Shown here one piece after another: positions 42,403 through 50,799 of a DNA stretch of 64,000 nucleotides (the stretch's first letter is position 1; each line of letters starts with the position of its first letter). Source of the DNA: Hoeflea_A sp963921345 (lineage in GTDB: Bacteria; Pseudomonadota; Alphaproteobacteria; Rhizobiales; Rhizobiaceae). The stretch lies in assembly GCA_963921345.3 (NCBI GenBank), contig CAWUFE020000007.1, positions 2,604,001 to 2,668,000 on the forward strand, read 5' to 3'. Under the pieces are notes generated by a model. It saw nothing but the letters and a program-made list of their open reading frames with translations. It made no database searches and was not told where the DNA came from. The translations under genes were made by a program, and so were the position numbers.

Positions 42403-44217
42403 GATGGGGCGGTAAAAAGGCTATTTGGAAACTTGGCGCTGAGTATTCCCAGATCGATCATAATCTGTGGTTCTTCGGTAGGTCCGGATGTTGAAATGGC
42501 TGCCTCGGCCATTTCAGAATTTTTTGTGCGCCGTTTTGGCCCTGCCGGGCCACTTTACGGCTCCGCAGCGGCACATCGGTGAATGTTGAGCCCAAGTGCC
42601 CGCAGATGGACGACATAGCGCATGGCGCTCATGCCTCGGATACGCAGGTTCGTCATGTTCATCTGGCGTTTGAGGCGGGACATGGTTGCTTCGATGCCGG
42701 CGCGCCAGCGATAAATGTCGCGAAAGGCTTCACTCTTCTCATACAACCGACGCTTTTGATATGCGGCCCTTTTTGGGGTGTATTGGAACCGCGCAAATTG
42801 GCTGTCATTCCTGGCCGCCTTTACCGGGCATTGCTGCGCATGCGAGCATGCCCGGCAGATGGACAGGTCAAAACGGGCCTGCAGCTTGACCGTCGCGGCT
42901 GAGACCGAGACGGGCGCGACATCATTCGGGCACCGGACAACCAGTCCCCGGTCATCGAGGACGAAGTCCTCCAGGGTGATCCGCCCGGAGCGCGCGCCTT
43001 TGGCTGGTCGAGCAGGCGCTACGAGGTCGATATCACGTTCTTTGGTCAGCGCCATATTGTCGTCGCAGCCATAGTGGGAATCGGCCAGCATGACCTTTGG
43101 CGTCAGCGAGCGTGCGGCAAGTTCGTCGAGCGCATCCGGCAGACGGTGACCATCGTGGATCGTCATTTTATTGACGCTCACATAGGTGATCAGATTAGGC
43201 GCCATCGCGATGCCCCCATTCCCACTCTCTTCATCCTCACAGTACGTTTCAACGATCTGTGCGAGATAGCCATGACCTTTGTGCGCGTTGAAGCTGGCGT
43301 CGGGATCGGCCGGATTACCAACGGTGTCACAGGGCACATCCTTGGGATCACGAATGACCGCAGTGAGGCCGGCCTTGTCGTCGTCTCGATCACTGATTTC
43401 GAATTGATCACGGAGAACCCGCTCAAGAATGACAAAACTTTCAAGCGTCGCCGCCGGTGTGTCGCGGAATTGCATAACAATAGCCAGGAGGTCCTGGCCA
43501 GCCTCGCCAAGGCGTCGTCTGGAAACGCTTGGAGCAGTGTGGGCAAAGGCGCTATCGCCCTCACGGTCGACATAGCGGCGGATCACATCCGTACTGATCC
43601 GGGCATGCAAATCAGGATGATGGCGCGAGAGCTCGCGAACGAATTTTGCGATCCCCTCGACAACGATGCCGAGCCGCGTCAGACTGCGCATTGCCGAGCG
43701 AAGAGCTGTCGAGTCCATCCGTTGTCGGCTCGCATCAACATCGAATGCAACCATCAAACGATCCGTCAACGCGCGAAACATGACCTCGTCGAGACCGTCA
43801 TCAATGACACGGCGGCGATAGTTTCGGACGGTCTTTTCGCAAAAATAGCTGTCAGATTCCGTTCTGATGTCAAGGGCGTAGTGCCAAGCCATATTGAAGG
43901 CAAGAGCTTCCACCGTTTGTGCGTCAGTCAGATCCTGTAACTGCTGCAACAGCAGGGCGCCGATGACAACATGAAGATCTTTCGAGGGTCGGCCAAGACG
44001 GTCGTTGAAATGACCGCAAAAAGCTTCGACCGGAAGAGCCTGAAGAAGATGACAACGAAAAACACCGGCCCAGGATCGTTCCAGTAACTGCCGGCGTTTC
44101 TCCCCAAGAAAGGACCAGTGATCAAAGAGATCATTCGTCCGTCGATCGCGCAAAGTCAACATGCCTCATCATAAAGCACAGCAATGCTCCGTGGAATCGA
44201 CTTTTTACCGCCCCATC
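42403..44217 (-). mobile_element. IS1182-family insertion sequence, complete
   Basis: 1815 bp, ends GATGGGGCGGTAAAAAG in perfect 17-bp inverted orientation. Flanked by the 7-bp direct repeat GAAGCTT (42396-42402 and 44218-44224). Excision restores the ParB-like reading frame, confirming the boundaries. Confidence 0.9.
42555..44162 (-). CDS. IS1182-family transposase
   Basis: 535 residues. N-terminal DUF772 region (PVEAFCGHFNDRLGRPSKDLHVVIGALLLQQL), DDE core with QRMDSTALRSAM, VMLADSHYGCDDN and GIEATMSRLKRQMNMTNLRI, and a Cys-rich segment CRACSHAQQCPVK. Appears full length, so transposition competence is possible. Confidence 0.9.
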   Translation of the reverse strand: MLTLRDRRTNDLFDHWSFLGEKRRQLLERSWAGVFRCHLLQALPVEAFCGHFNDRLGRPSKDLHVVIGALLLQQLQDLTDAQTVEALAFNMAWHYALDIRTESDSYFCEKTVRNYRRRVIDDGLDEVMFRALTDRLMVAFDVDASRQRMDSTALRSAMRSLTRLGIVVEGIAKFVRELSRHHPDLHARISTDVIRRYVDREGDSAFAHTAPSVSRRRLGEAGQDLLAIVMQFRDTPAATLESFVILERVLRDQFEISDRDDDKAGLTAVIRDPKDVPCDTVGNPADPDASFNAHKGHGYLAQIVETYCEDEESGNGGIAMAPNLITYVSVNKMTIHDGHRLPDALDELAARSLTPKVMLADSHYGCDDNMALTKERDIDLVAPARPAKGARSGRITLEDFVLDDRGLVVRCPNDVAPVSVSAATVKLQARFDLSICRACSHAQQCPVKAARNDSQFARFQYTPKRAAYQKRRLYEKSEAFRDIYRWRAGIEATMSRLKRQMNMTNLRIRGMSAMRYVVHLRALGLNIHRCAAAEP

Positions 44218-45027
44218 GAAGCTTGGCTTCCGATTCCGATTCCGGCTGTTCGAGTGCTTCCGGTTCGGTTTCCGGCTCTTGCGGTCGGGATTCACCCGTT
44301 TGCGGTGCGGTTTTCCCGATATCGGCGTCCGAAACGTCTGCCCCGGCGGCGTCCGCCTGCTCGGCCTCGTCGAGGGCGGCAAGGAAGGGGTCGTCGTCGG
44401 ATGCGTCCTCTTTCGCCGCAGCCTCCCGTTCGTTCTCCTGGACGGCTTTGTAGAAACTTTCGGATGATGAGTCGTCAGCATCCGCCCCGGCTTCAGGTTC
44501 CGGCTCGGAAGTCTGCCCGGAACCGCCGATATTGGCGGTGTTCATACGCGCTTCGGTGCCGTGCTTGGTTATGTAGGTGCGGGCGTTGTCACTGGGGAAA
44601 TCCTCAGTTAGGTCAGCGCGGACTTTTGCAACGGTCTTGTGGTCAACAGCGCATTGACGGGCGATTTCCCGATCCGACCAACATCCCCATTCCGGGTCTT
44701 CCAGCAGGATCGTCACCGCATGCCGCTTGTCCGCATTGGTGCGGCGCAGACCATGCGCTGAATTGGACGCGACCGAATAAAGGATCGCCATGCGCCTGTC
44801 TCCATCGCGAATATCAGCGGGAATTTCCTCTCGCCCGATACGCTGCCATGCCGCAATGCGGTGGAACCCGTCTGCCAGCCAATAATCCTGGCCATCAAAA
44901 TAGACGACCACCGGCGGGAAGACCGTATTCGGATCGGCCATCGCCTCGGCATATTCGGCGACGGTTTGCTCGTTGATTTCGGTGCGTGATTGAGTGCCGC
45001 CATCAATGCGGATATCGGAAATCCTGA

Positions 45028-45228
45028 TCATGACCTGCCTCTGTCCGCCGCCCGCCGGTAGTCGTCCCGCGCCCGCTCGAGCGCGCGCTTCTCGCGCCGG
45101 ATCAACTCGATGTTCCAGTCCGGACGGCGCCGGTGCTTGTCGGCGTGTTTGGCAAGCCACTGGCCCTTGCCGGCGACCAGCCCGGTCATGATTTCCGCCA
45201 TTTGCGAGAAAGAAATCCGCTCGCTCAT
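45028..45228 (-). CDS. Small basic protein, unknown
   Basis: 66 residues: helical and rich in Arg/Lys (HRRRPDWNIELIRREKRALERARDDYRRA). Overlaps both RusA (four bases) and the ParB-like gene (ATGA), so part of a tightly coupled operon. Possibly a nucleic-acid-binding accessory. Confidence 0.55.
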   Translation of the reverse strand: MSERISFSQMAEIMTGLVAGKGQWLAKHADKHRRRPDWNIELIRREKRALERARDDYRRAADRGRS

Positions 45229-45662
45229 GACCGGCAGCCTCCGGGACCGACAGCCCTCACCGTCATCCGGCAGGCCGGACCATCATCCACCCAGCGCGCA
45301 TCGATCGCCACGACCTGGCTGTCATCCCCGATCGTCCGCGTCGATGTCAGAAGGTCCAGAAGCGCCTTCAGGATGTTGTCCAGATCGCGCTTCTTGCCGC
45401 CTCCGGCGGGTTTTCCCGCCGTTCCCGGCACGGCGGCGCTTCGCTTGCCTTCATTGCGACAGGCGTGGATATCAACTTCAACCTTGCCGTCCAGACACGC
45501 CCTGCCGCACTGGCGATTGCGCTGCTCAATGAGCGTCCAGCCGGCATCGCCGATCCACTTCCTGTATTCAGGTGACCGGTGACGACGTTTTCCGGTGCCG
45601 CGATAAAGCCGCCACACTGACGGCGGCATGGGCAGGTCGACTGTGAAAGAGCGTTCCGTCAT
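45225..45662 (-). CDS. rusA: RusA-like Holliday junction resolvase with in-frame element
   Basis: 145 residues. RusA features: LPMPPSVWRLYRGTGKRRHRSPEYRKWI, VDIHACRN, KKRDLDNILKALLDLL (catalytic Asp pair) and DDSQVVAIDARWVDDG. Between VDIHACRN and KKRDLDN about 16 residues (EGKRSAAVPGTAGKPAGG) are contributed by a palindromic element right before the active-site loop. Resolves Holliday junctions during phage recombination or packaging. Confidence 0.85.
   Translation of the reverse strand: MTERSFTVDLPMPPSVWRLYRGTGKRRHRSPEYRKWIGDAGWTLIEQRNRQCGRACLDGKVEVDIHACRNEGKRSAAVPGTAGKPAGGGKKRDLDNILKALLDLLTSTRTIGDDSQVVAIDARWVDDGPACRMTVRAVGPGGCRS
45394..45450. repeat. Palindromic element copy inside rusA
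   Basis: Minus-strand reading AGGCAAGCGAAGCGCCGCCG, TGCCGGGAACGGCGGGAAAA, then CCCGCCGGAGGCGGCAAG. Length a multiple of three in effect, leaving the RusA frame intact. Confidence 0.9.
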
Positions 45663-45781
45663 CGTGCCAGCAATGCCATCCAGCCGATGAATCCCATCGA
45701 GACAAACAGCACTGTCCAGGCAATCAGAAACTTCGCTTTTCCGGCCATCAGTTTCGGCTCCTGCATCTCCGTTTCCTTCAT
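45659..45781 (-). CDS. Small single-TM protein
   Basis: 40 residues from the ATG preceded by GAAAG: MKETEMQEPKLMAGKAKFLI followed by TM AWTVLFVSMGFIGWMALLA. Overlaps the RusA start (four bases). Typical of unannotated small phage membrane proteins. Role unknown. Confidence 0.5.
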   Translation of the reverse strand: MKETEMQEPKLMAGKAKFLIAWTVLFVSMGFIGWMALLAR

Positions 45782-45941
45782 TTGTCTTTCACCAAATTTT
45801 GCCGGGCTTCCTCGGATTAGCGGTGGTCCAATGACACTCCCGTGAGTGCTGCCCGCCCCACCGCGATGTCCGCCATCACGATCCGAGGCTTGTTCCACGC
45901 ACCCGGCGGGCGCGGTCAGGTTTGCCGGCGGGCAATTCCCG

Positions 45942-46781
45942 CTACCGTTGACCCATGAACACCGGGCAGCCGGTGGCGCTGCCGACGCCCTCAACAGCTT
46001 CCGCAAAGGCCGCCTGCTCGCCCTCAAGCCGGTTGATGACGGCAAACGCGAACTTGATGTCGCCCCGGTTCAACCGGTAGCGAAGCTTCGCCTCGAAGGT
46101 CCGGCGCGCGCCGCCCATGAACACAGGACAGGCGATCGTGACGGCGTCCGGCACCTCCATCTTGCCGGTGCGCCCGCTGGTCTCGTCCTCTTCCTCGTAA
46201 GCCAGGCTGTTGGCGCCGCTTTGCAGCCGCGACCCCGACTTGAACTTCACCTGCCGGTCGATGCGCAGTTCCGAGGCAAGTTCCAGAAGACCGGCCCCGG
46301 CGGGTGCGGCGATCGTGTAGAGCATCTCTTCCAGGAACAGGCCGAGCTCGGACTGCGTCATCAACTGGCCGTCGATCTCGCGCCAGCGCTGCCACGGCAC
46401 CGAGAACGGAAAGTCGTGGGCTGCCGTGTGCCGGCACCGGTCGGGCCTGGACACCTTGCCGCCGCTGGCGGCGTGATAGTCGATCACCGCCTGCATGGTG
46501 TTCTTCTCCAGGCTGGCGAAGATCGCCGTTTCCTTGCCCTTGAAGCGGTTGACGTACTCAATGAAGCTCGCCGTATCCTCGAACTTCGGCGACGCCTGCA
46601 CATGGTCCGGCAATTGCGCATTCACAGGCTCGATTTCATGCAGGCGACACCCTTCCGGGATGATGTAGCCGATGCGTCCGCCCGGCAGGCTCTGCGGCTT
46701 CGGTTCGGCAAGCCCCGCTCCGGCGGCCAATGCCGACTGGACGATGTTTTCGCGATCGTCCTTCGCGTCGATGTCATTCAT
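45942..46781 (-). CDS. DUF2303 / YfdQ-family phage protein
   Basis: 279 residues with the DUF2303 pattern: PEGCRLHEIEPVN, SFIEYVNRFKGKETAIFASLEKNTMQAVIDYHA, HDFPFSVPWQRWREIDGQLMTQSELGLFLEEM. Widespread in early regions of lambdoid-type phages; function unknown. Eight-base overlap with the preceding gene. Confidence 0.85.
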   Translation of the reverse strand: MNDIDAKDDRENIVQSALAAGAGLAEPKPQSLPGGRIGYIIPEGCRLHEIEPVNAQLPDHVQASPKFEDTASFIEYVNRFKGKETAIFASLEKNTMQAVIDYHAASGGKVSRPDRCRHTAAHDFPFSVPWQRWREIDGQLMTQSELGLFLEEMLYTIAAPAGAGLLELASELRIDRQVKFKSGSRLQSGANSLAYEEEDETSGRTGKMEVPDAVTIACPVFMGGARRTFEAKLRYRLNRGDIKFAFAVINRLEGEQAAFAEAVEGVGSATGCPVFMGQR

Positions 46782-47106
46782 GTCCGTTGTCCTTTCTGCT
46801 GTTGTTGAAGTCGGCCTCGACGATCGCCGGCAGGTCGGGCTGACGCGGGTCCTTGCGCGTCAGTTCGCCCGCCCCGGAATCGAAGAAGAAGATCGCGCCA
46901 AGCCGCGGCGGCTGCGGCACGTCGAATTTGAGATCGCCCTTCACCTCATAGGCGTCGGACTTGCGCGACAGGCTCAGCTTGATCGTGATCGACCCCTTGC
47001 CGCCATGCGCCTCGACCGCCTCGACGATGTCATCGAGCGCGGCCTCGAAGTCATGCAGCAACTGGCCGCGATCGACCTCGCGGATCAACTGGATGGCGGA
47101 TTTCAT
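46774..47106 (-). CDS. Unknown early phage protein
   Basis: 110 residues from the ATG preceded by CGGAGG. Helix (IQLIREVDRGQLLHDFEAALDDIVEAVEA), then beta strands (SITIKLSLSRKSDAYEVKGDLKFDVPQPPR), a pattern seen in partners of DUF2303 proteins. The upstream ATGA overlap shows coupling to a now frameshifted gene. Confidence 0.65.
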   Translation of the reverse strand: MKSAIQLIREVDRGQLLHDFEAALDDIVEAVEAHGGKGSITIKLSLSRKSDAYEVKGDLKFDVPQPPRLGAIFFFDSGAGELTRKDPRQPDLPAIVEADFNNSRKDNGHE

Positions 47107-47403
47107 GAAAACCTCCGTGATGGTGATGGAGAACGTCGGGTGAACCCGACGGCGGTGAAACGACTGCGTCGCCTGGCCGGCGGATCGCGCCAGTCGCGCG
47201 AGGCTTCGACGGTGTTGCGCGCCAACTCGTCCGGACCGTTGCCGGAAGCCAGTGCGTCCAGGATGAGATCCTCGATGACCCAGGCAAACGACCCCGGCCT
47301 GAATTGGCGACGAGCCGGTCAGCCCGCTTCGCTGTCGGCTCCCCAGCCTGATAGGCAGCAAGAAGCTCTTGCCGAGCGTCCGGGATCGAACGGCTGATGG
47401 TCA
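47103..47403 (-). pseudogene. Small gene with an apparent frameshift
   Basis: Starts MTISRSIPDARQELLAAYQA, preceded by GGAGGGGATTTTCC. The protein-like sequence then continues in another frame (FAWVIEDLILDALASGNGPD, ARNTVEASRDWRD) after a shift near 47288-47300, ending at a TGA that overlaps the next ATG (ATGA). The coupling of the second frame to the downstream gene supports it as the true frame. Decay or a sequencing error. Confidence 0.45.
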
Positions 47404-47572
47404 TGGAAAATCCCCTCCATGGCTGCCGATCGCCGTCCTGGGCTGGCCGGGAATGGCGATCGCCCGAGAGGGGCCGGCGGGTATTAGACTTTTGTCGTAT
47501 TGCATCTGCAAACATGAAACTGCTTCAGATAAATCTCAGGGATGGTGCGTCTTTCAACTGGAGAGCCACGTA

Positions 47573-47971
47573 ATGACAAATTTGCCCCCAAATGCCGCCA
47601 TCCAGGCGATCACTTCCATTTGTTCGAGCAACGATCTGCGACTTTTGGGTGAATGGTGTGAAGCGGGAGCGAAGAAGGCCTGCCGCCAGGGCACGCAGAT
47701 CTGCGAGATGGTGCTCGACGCCGAAAGGAAGACCGGCGCCATCGATCTGCATGCCCTCGAATCCGTCGCTGAGAGAATCACCGAAATCAGGGACTCGGCA
47801 ACGCTCTACATGCGAATGAGGGAAACGTTGACGCCGGAAACCGGATGCGTGGTTCTGCAAGCTACGAAGGAACTTGACCGCCAGCTGGAGCAGATCACCG
47901 AGGCGCTGGCGGCAGTCGAAAGCCGCATCAGCAACCTTACCCGGCCGGAGCGCAAACAGTCTATAAACTGA
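47573..47971 (+). CDS. Coiled-coil protein, tandem paralogue 1
   Basis: 132 residues from the ATG preceded by GGAGAGC. Helical throughout: SICSSNDLRLLGEWCEAGAKKACRQGTQICEMVLDAE, ERITEIRDSATLYMRMRETL, LEQITEALAAVESRISNLT. Clearly related to the next plus-strand gene, including matching upstream (TCGTATTGC) and downstream (CTGAAGAGACAACC) sequence, so a tandem duplication. Unrecognised family. Confidence 0.65.
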   Translation: MTNLPPNAAIQAITSICSSNDLRLLGEWCEAGAKKACRQGTQICEMVLDAERKTGAIDLHALESVAERITEIRDSATLYMRMRETLTPETGCVVLQATKELDRQLEQITEALAAVESRISNLTRPERKQSIN

Positions 47972-48232
47972 AGAGACAACCGCCCTTTTGATCGCCTCGT
48001 CCCGTTGATCTTGTCCTGAACGCTGCGGAGCGCGGCGCAGACGCTTTCGCTCCTCGACGGCAAGCGCGCCGGAAATGGCGGTGCTGAATTCGCCGGCTCT
48101 ACACCACTCTGGCGTTGGGATTGGACCTTGGTCGTATTGCCTTGGAAAAACGCTAGAAGCTATCGCTTCTATCCGTTGCCCCGATCGGCTGAACTTCTTT
48201 AAATCGCATCCCAAACAGCTGGTGAGGCAGAA

Positions 48233-48649
48233 ATGCGCAAACGATCTCGGATGCCCATTGTTGGCATGTTCAAACAGGCGCGCAAGACGCTTGCTTCCAT
48301 CAGTTCGCACAACGATCTGCAACTTTTGAGGGAATGCGAAACAAAGGCGAAACAAGCCTGCCGCAACGCAGCGCAAATCTGCGAGATGGTGCTGCGTGCC
48401 GAACGAGAGACCAATGCAATTGGCCTGCGCGACCTGGAATCCCTTGCCGGAAGTCTGACCGAAATCAGAGACACGGCGATACTCTTCCGGCGGCTGCGGG
48501 AGACGATGACGCAGGATACAGGAAACACAACTCTGAACAGGACGATGGAGCCGGACAGTCAGATCGCACAGATCACCGAGGCGCTGGCGGCCGTTGAAGA
48601 CCGCATCAGCAACATCACCCAGTCGCAACGCAACCAGACGACAAACTGA
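48233..48649 (+). CDS. Coiled-coil protein, tandem paralogue 2
   Basis: 138 residues. Shares with paralogue 1 the words NDLxLLxE, KKACRxxxQICEMVL, LTEIRDTA and QITEALAAVEDRISNIT, but has a different N-terminus (MRKRSRMPIVGMFKQARKTL). Each copy is flanked by similar non-coding DNA. The two may form hetero-oligomers. Function unknown. Confidence 0.65.
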   Translation: MRKRSRMPIVGMFKQARKTLASISSHNDLQLLRECETKAKQACRNAAQICEMVLRAERETNAIGLRDLESLAGSLTEIRDTAILFRRLRETMTQDTGNTTLNRTMEPDSQIAQITEALAAVEDRISNITQSQRNQTTN

Positions 48650-48702
48650 AGAGACAACCATCCTTCTCATCGCCCCGCCCCGTTGATCACCACGGATGCG
48701 CA

Positions 48703-48942
48703 TCATGCCCCCTCGCCGTCGCTGCGCGGGAAATCGGCGCGGTTTCGGGGCGGTTTCAGGCCGGTTTTGGCCCTTTCGGTGATCGCCGCGATCTGCGCAA
48801 CATAATCCTGCGACCGCGCAATCTCACGGAGGATCAGATGCCGAACAAAACCCGCCTGCGTCATGCCCGAAGCCTCGATCACCTGCATCATCGCCTTGTA
48901 CTGACCCTCGTCCAGCATCGTCTTGACCTCGAAGTCCTTCAT
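48703..48942 (-). CDS. Small RHH-like or regulator-like protein
   Basis: 79 residues: KDFEVKTMLDEGQYKAMMQVIEASGMTQAGFVRHLILREIARSQDY fits a strand followed by two helices as in ribbon-helix-helix proteins or mobilisation-type regulators. Divergent from the plus-strand gene at 49008 with 65 bases between them, which may be its regulatory target. Confidence 0.6.
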   Translation of the reverse strand: MKDFEVKTMLDEGQYKAMMQVIEASGMTQAGFVRHLILREIARSQDYVAQIAAITERAKTGLKPPRNRADFPRSDGEGA

Positions 48943-49007
48943 GACGCGGCGTCCGCTTTGTGCCAGTTTCCGAAAATCGGACGGGAAAATCGCAAGGGAG
49001 GACGACC

Positions 49008-49547
49008 ATGAAGCAATGGCTCCAAGGCATCGACGCACTCACTGGGCTTGCGAAAAATGGAACCACCATCATCGGGGGGCTGGCCGACAAAGCATCCGCG
49101 TTCCAACGCCTTCTCGACCTTTCGAAGGTCCAGAACGAAATCGAGATCAAAGCCGCCTTCGTCGATCTTCAGAAGCAGATACTGGATGCGCAAAGTGCGA
49201 ATGTTGAGCTTCAGATAAGCCTGAACGACCATAAGCAGATGCTGATGGAGCTTGACGCGTAGCTTGAAAAGTTTGACCGCTACGAACCGTGCTACACGCC
49301 AGCCGGTTCTTTCGTGTATCGCCGCAAGGATGACCGCCCCGAAACTGAACCGCTGCACTATGCGTGCCCCATTTGCTACGAGACGGGCAAAATTTCGGTT
49401 CTTCAGGGCGACGATTTTTGTCAGCGTTGTCGTCGCAAGAATAAGCATGGCTGCTTTTCGATTGAAGCTGTGCCGCCGGAAGTGCTTGCCGAGCGCAAGC
49501 GCGAGCGACAGCGCAAATGGGACCAATGGAAAAATCGGACGCAGTAG
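49008..49547 (+). pseudogene. Coiled-coil / zinc-ribbon protein with in-frame amber codon
   Basis: ATG preceded by GGGAGGACGACC. 84 codons (coiled coil: AFVDLQKQILDAQSANVELQ) end at TAG 49260-49262, but the same frame continues without break as LEKFDRYEPCYTPAGSFVYR, then HYACPICYETGKISVLQ and CQRCRRKNK (zinc ribbon), ending at 49547. The two parts together form a protein type common in bacteria and phages (coiled coil plus PHYLCxxCYExGKxSxLQ-type ribbon). So the TAG is a nonsense mutation or a readthrough site. The downstream half could restart at GTG 49314. Confidence 0.7.
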
Positions 49548-49656
49548 CCGCATCATTCCGCTGCTCCCTCGATCGCGTCCGTCTCGACGGCAGCATCAGT
49601 CGGGGCTGGGTTGGCGGGCGGGGCAAAGCACCAGCTAACAACAGAGGAGCGACGAG

Positions 49657-49857
49657 TCATTCTGTGGCCTCGCTCTTGCACCAATCTTCAGGTCCGACTT
49701 GGCCCTTTGTTGCTTTCTGGATCTTTATGATCAGATCGATCCGCGGCAACCGCTCTTTCCGGATGAGCCGTGTGATCGTCGAGGGCGCCACGCCAATTTG
49801 AGCCGCAAAGGAGGCCGGTTTGATACCTTCAGATTTGATAAATTCAGCCAGGGTCAT
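49657..49857 (-). CDS. Cro-like HTH repressor
   Basis: 66 residues from the second Met: MTLAEFIKSEGIKPASFAAQIGVAPSTITRLIRKERLPRI is a clean helix-turn-helix of the Cro/CI superfamily. Divergent from the cI-like gene across the operator cluster, the classical lysogeny switch layout, though the early operon is on the opposite side. Confidence 0.8.
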   Translation of the reverse strand: MTLAEFIKSEGIKPASFAAQIGVAPSTITRLIRKERLPRIDLIIKIQKATKGQVGPEDWCKSEATE

Positions 49858-49866
49858 AATTTGTTT

Positions 49867-49938
49867 TTGCCATATGGCAATTATTTTGTCAAACGGCAAT
49901 TTGCCTTATGGCGGTGGAAAATTTTTGCCAATTGGCTA
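49867..49938. promoter_or_regulatory. Four repressor operators between cro-like and cI-like genes
   Basis: 14-bp palindromes related to TTGCCATATGGCAA: 49867-49880 (perfect), 49886-49899 (TTGTCAAACGGCAA), 49901-49914 (TTGCCTTATGGCGG) and 49925-49938 (TTGCCAATTGGCTA). They fill the intergenic region and overlap both candidate start codons of cI. Confidence 0.85.
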
Positions 49939-49949
49939 AGACTGCCCTA

Positions 49950-50666
49950 ATGGACAACAAAATCCGCGAGATACGAAAGGCAAGGGGCGTCACGCTTGAG
50001 CAGTTGGCGGAGATGACAGACCTCTCCACAAGCTACCTGTCGCGCATAGAGTCTGGTAAGCGCGGACTTCGCCTGGAGCCGAGGATAGCGATCGCAGAAG
50101 CACTCAAGGTGGAGCCAACTGACCTCGGCGGCGAATTAAAAACCAATGTGCCTGCAGGCCACGTTACCATTGAAGGGGCGCCTGCTGAGTTGAGGCGTAA
50201 TGCGTCTGCTAAGACAGACGAGATCATCGAGGCTGATATTGAGTTTCCGAAGCGAGAAGATATGCCCAAAGACGTTCCAGTTTGGGGCGTTGCGGCCGGC
50301 TCAAACGAAGGCGCATTCATCATCAATGTCGGTGAAGCCATCGACTATGTGCGACGGCCGCCCGGTCTTGCTGGGAAAAAGGACGTGTTCGGCATCTACG
50401 TCCAGGGCGAAAGCATGGAACCCAAGTTCGAGGCAGGAGAACTGCTTTATCTCGATCCGCACCGACCGCCGCGCACAAGAGACTACGTGGTCGCGGTCCG
50501 CCAGATCGATGAGGTCGAACAAGAAGCCTATGTCGGTCGGCTTGCGTTCCGCAAGGGCAAGCGTGTGGCACTGGACAAGTTCAATCCGTCCGACACCCTC
50601 GAATTGGACAACGTGAAGCAGATTTTCCGGGTCATCAGCAGTTTTGCCGAGCTGTACGGGGTTTAG
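49950..50666 (+). CDS. CI-like S24 repressor
   Basis: 238 residues from the second Met. N-terminal HTH (REIRKARGVTLEQLAEMTDLSTSYLSRIESGKRGL), C-terminal LexA/S24 domain with cleavage-site Ala-Gly (WGVAAGS, 116/117) and nucleophile Ser155 (QGESMEPKF). The position of the catalytic Lys reads AYVGRL where LexA has VTVKRL, so the general base may be missing and self-cleavage may fail. Maintains lysogeny by binding the TTGCCATATGGCAA operators. Confidence 0.85.
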   Translation: MDNKIREIRKARGVTLEQLAEMTDLSTSYLSRIESGKRGLRLEPRIAIAEALKVEPTDLGGELKTNVPAGHVTIEGAPAELRRNASAKTDEIIEADIEFPKREDMPKDVPVWGVAAGSNEGAFIINVGEAIDYVRRPPGLAGKKDVFGIYVQGESMEPKFEAGELLYLDPHRPPRTRDYVVAVRQIDEVEQEAYVGRLAFRKGKRVALDKFNPSDTLELDNVKQIFRVISSFAELYGV

Positions 50667-50679
50667 GCCCCGTCCTTTT
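50656..50679 (+). terminator. Possible terminator after cI
   Basis: ACGGGG-TTTAGG-CCCCGT stem-loop overlapping the cI stop codon, followed by TCCTTTTC. Short stem and imperfect T-run, so partial termination before the Ntn-hydrolase gene is possible. Confidence 0.5.
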
Positions 50680-50799
50680 CTTGTGGCAAACGCATAAGCA
50701 TCTTACCCATGGAGGCAGAATCAACTTATCCTAGGCTGCAAGCAGCGACGATCATTTCAGGAGTGCGCGACCTGAACCAAACGGTCCGCAATATGAACA

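Larger units (their letters stand above)
42061..45031 (-). pseudogene. ParB-like nuclease-domain protein split by IS1182-family insertion
   Basis: The 5' part starts at ATG 45031 (overlap ATGA with upstream gene): MIRISDIRIDGGTQSRTEIN, VVVYFDGQDYWLADGFHRI, then an HTH-like WSDREIARQCAVDHKTVAKVR; a ParB/Srx fold. The IS interrupts at ...SEAKLR. Removing IS and one 7-bp repeat restores the frame: KLRRQLRKLTPEAIEDDWIG then MRLQVEEQKKKIKDQRFEIQ, a long coiled coil ending at 42061. The intact protein would be 382 residues. A 93-residue C-terminal fragment could still be translated from ATG 42342. Phage ParB-like proteins can act as nucleases or transcription factors. Confidence 0.85.
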
